Assembly: GCA_030611815.1 (NCBI GenBank)
Contig: JAUWPC010000210.1
Span: forward strand, 1-6,203
Direction: 5' to 3'
Length of the DNA: 6,203 bases
DNA from: Desulfobacteraceae bacterium
GTDB lineage: Bacteria > Desulfobacterota > DSM-4660 > Desulfatiglandales > Desulfatiglandaceae
Shown one piece after another: positions 5,727-6,203 of the stretch. The translations under genes and the position numbers were made by a program. The notes beneath the pieces are model-generated. The model did no database searches. It was not told the DNA's origin and saw nothing but the letters and a program-made list of their open reading frames with translations. Position 1 is the first letter of the stretch. Each line of letters begins with the position of its first letter.

Positions 5727-6203
5727 ATGCAATTCACTGATATAAAAACAGCAATCCGACACTCTATTCAAAAAAACAATCTCAATTTCTGTTTAGAGTG
5801 CGGGAAATGCTCTGCTGTTTGTCCCATGCTCGATTTTTATGGGGAGTACGTGTACCAGCGCTCACCAAGGGGGGTGGTGGAATGGCTGACACTCTCCCCC
5901 CCTGATAGCGTTGAGGACGAAGAGGCCTTTTGGTACTGCCTGACCTGTCAGGAGTGTACCTTTTTTTGCCCCAGCGGCGTTAATTTCCAGGACTTTATGA
6001 TGGAGCTGAGGGAACTCCTGTTGGAGCGCGGTCATAAGAAATATGCGGTCTTTTGTGATGTCTGCGGGAGTTACCTGATGCCCAAGAAGGAATTTGAATA
6101 TCTCCAAAAAGATCCAAACAAGGGGAAAAACTTAGGGGATCTCTTGGCTGTTTGTCCCCGGTGCAAAAAAACCGGTTATGCTGAGGTATTGCATCGAGTG
6201 GCG
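5727..6203 (+). CDS. HdrC-like [4Fe-4S] protein with CxxC pairs, 3' end outside window
   Basis: The frame opens at ATG 5727, only 6 nt after the previous stop, with GAGGG (5719-5723) as ribosome binding site overlapping that stop; 159 codons are visible with no stop before the window edge. Two classic HdrC cluster motifs are present: C22/C25/C28/C32-P and C71/C74/C77/C81-P. In HdrC these clusters carry electrons to the HdrB catalytic subunit. Beyond them are two further pairs, CDVCG (110-114) and CPRCK (143-147), resembling the knuckles of a zinc ribbon and not an obvious HdrC feature. No membrane segment is seen in the visible part, which argues for a soluble complex over a quinone-linked HdrE-type fusion, though the unseen C-terminus could change that. 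HdrC proteins are usually around 180-200 aa, so the gene may end shortly past the edge. Confidence 0.88.
   Translation, partial: MQFTDIKTAIRHSIQKNNLNFCLECGKCSAVCPMLDFYGEYVYQRSPRGVVEWLTLSPPDSVEDEEAFWYCLTCQECTFFCPSGVNFQDFMMELRELLLERGHKKYAVFCDVCGSYLMPKKEFEYLQKDPNKGKNLGDLLAVCPRCKKTGYAEVLHRVA

Noticed and set aside
5862..6107. Minus-strand 81-codon frame opposite the HdrC-like gene
   Set aside because: It is the complement of a gene with two intact ferredoxin motifs and shows no features of its own; the same reasoning removes the other antisense frames in the window.
1296..6203. QmoABC-type complex (two HdrA-like proteins followed by an HdrC-like one)
   Set aside because: The order is superficially similar, but QmoA has no GltD module, QmoB is an HdrA-MvhD type protein, and QmoC is an HdrC-HdrE membrane fusion; no membrane segment or apr genes are visible here.
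1296..6203. Bam-type class II benzoyl-CoA reductase cluster
   Set aside because: Bam clusters do include HdrA-like subunits, but no tungsten active-site subunit or other Bam-specific gene is in the window; it remains only one of several options for what lies to the right.
1..6203. Insertion sequences, CRISPR arrays, tRNA or rRNA genes
   Set aside because: No transposase-like frame, regularly spaced repeat array or cloverleaf or ribosomal sequence was seen on reading both strands.
1296..6203. Selenocysteine at an HdrA or HdrC cysteine position
   Set aside because: All key positions are cysteine codons and no frame is interrupted by an in-frame TGA, so there is no sign of selenocysteine in these genes.

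Overview
The window looks like part of a chromosome from a strict anaerobe, most likely a Desulfobacterota-type (deltaproteobacterial) sulfate reducer or syntroph. This rests on an operon of heterodisulfide-reductase-like (Hdr) iron-sulfur flavoproteins in moderately GC-balanced DNA with bacterial Shine-Dalgarno sites, sigma-70-like promoters and an IclR-family regulator. The taxonomic call is inference from gene content, not from a marker gene.

Layout. Positions 1-283 are noncoding: an AT-rich stretch with a short 12-bp tandem repeat, then two stem-loops with T-tracts on the minus strand that probably terminate the leftward gene in tandem. Positions 284-1054 (minus) encode a complete IclR-family transcription regulator. 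Positions 1055-1295 are a divergent control region. It holds recognisable promoters for both directions, a cluster of TTGACA/TGTCAA half-sites including one perfect inverted repeat, and a second perfect inverted repeat at the predicted start of the rightward transcript. From 1296 a tight rightward operon begins: an 899-aa HdrA-like protein carrying a whole GltD/NfnB-like NADPH-flavin module (1296-3995, TTG start), a 570-aa HdrA-like protein with the N-terminal and C-terminal iron-sulfur domains that the first lacks (4008-5720), and an HdrC-like protein still open at the window edge (5727 to 6203).

How they may work together. HdrA is the flavin-bifurcating subunit of HdrABC, and HdrC relays electrons to the HdrB active site. 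Here the HdrA role seems to be divided between two complementary polypeptides, and the first also carries its own NADPH dehydrogenase module. The simplest reading is a soluble Hdr-like complex that exchanges electrons between NADPH, ferredoxin or another low-potential carrier, and a disulfide or other acceptor reached through HdrC and a partner encoded beyond the right edge. The neighbouring IclR regulator suggests control by a metabolite, as in catabolic operons. The point most worth a second look is the position of the GltD-like module: it sits inside HdrA's inserted ferredoxin domain, between the two cluster motifs.
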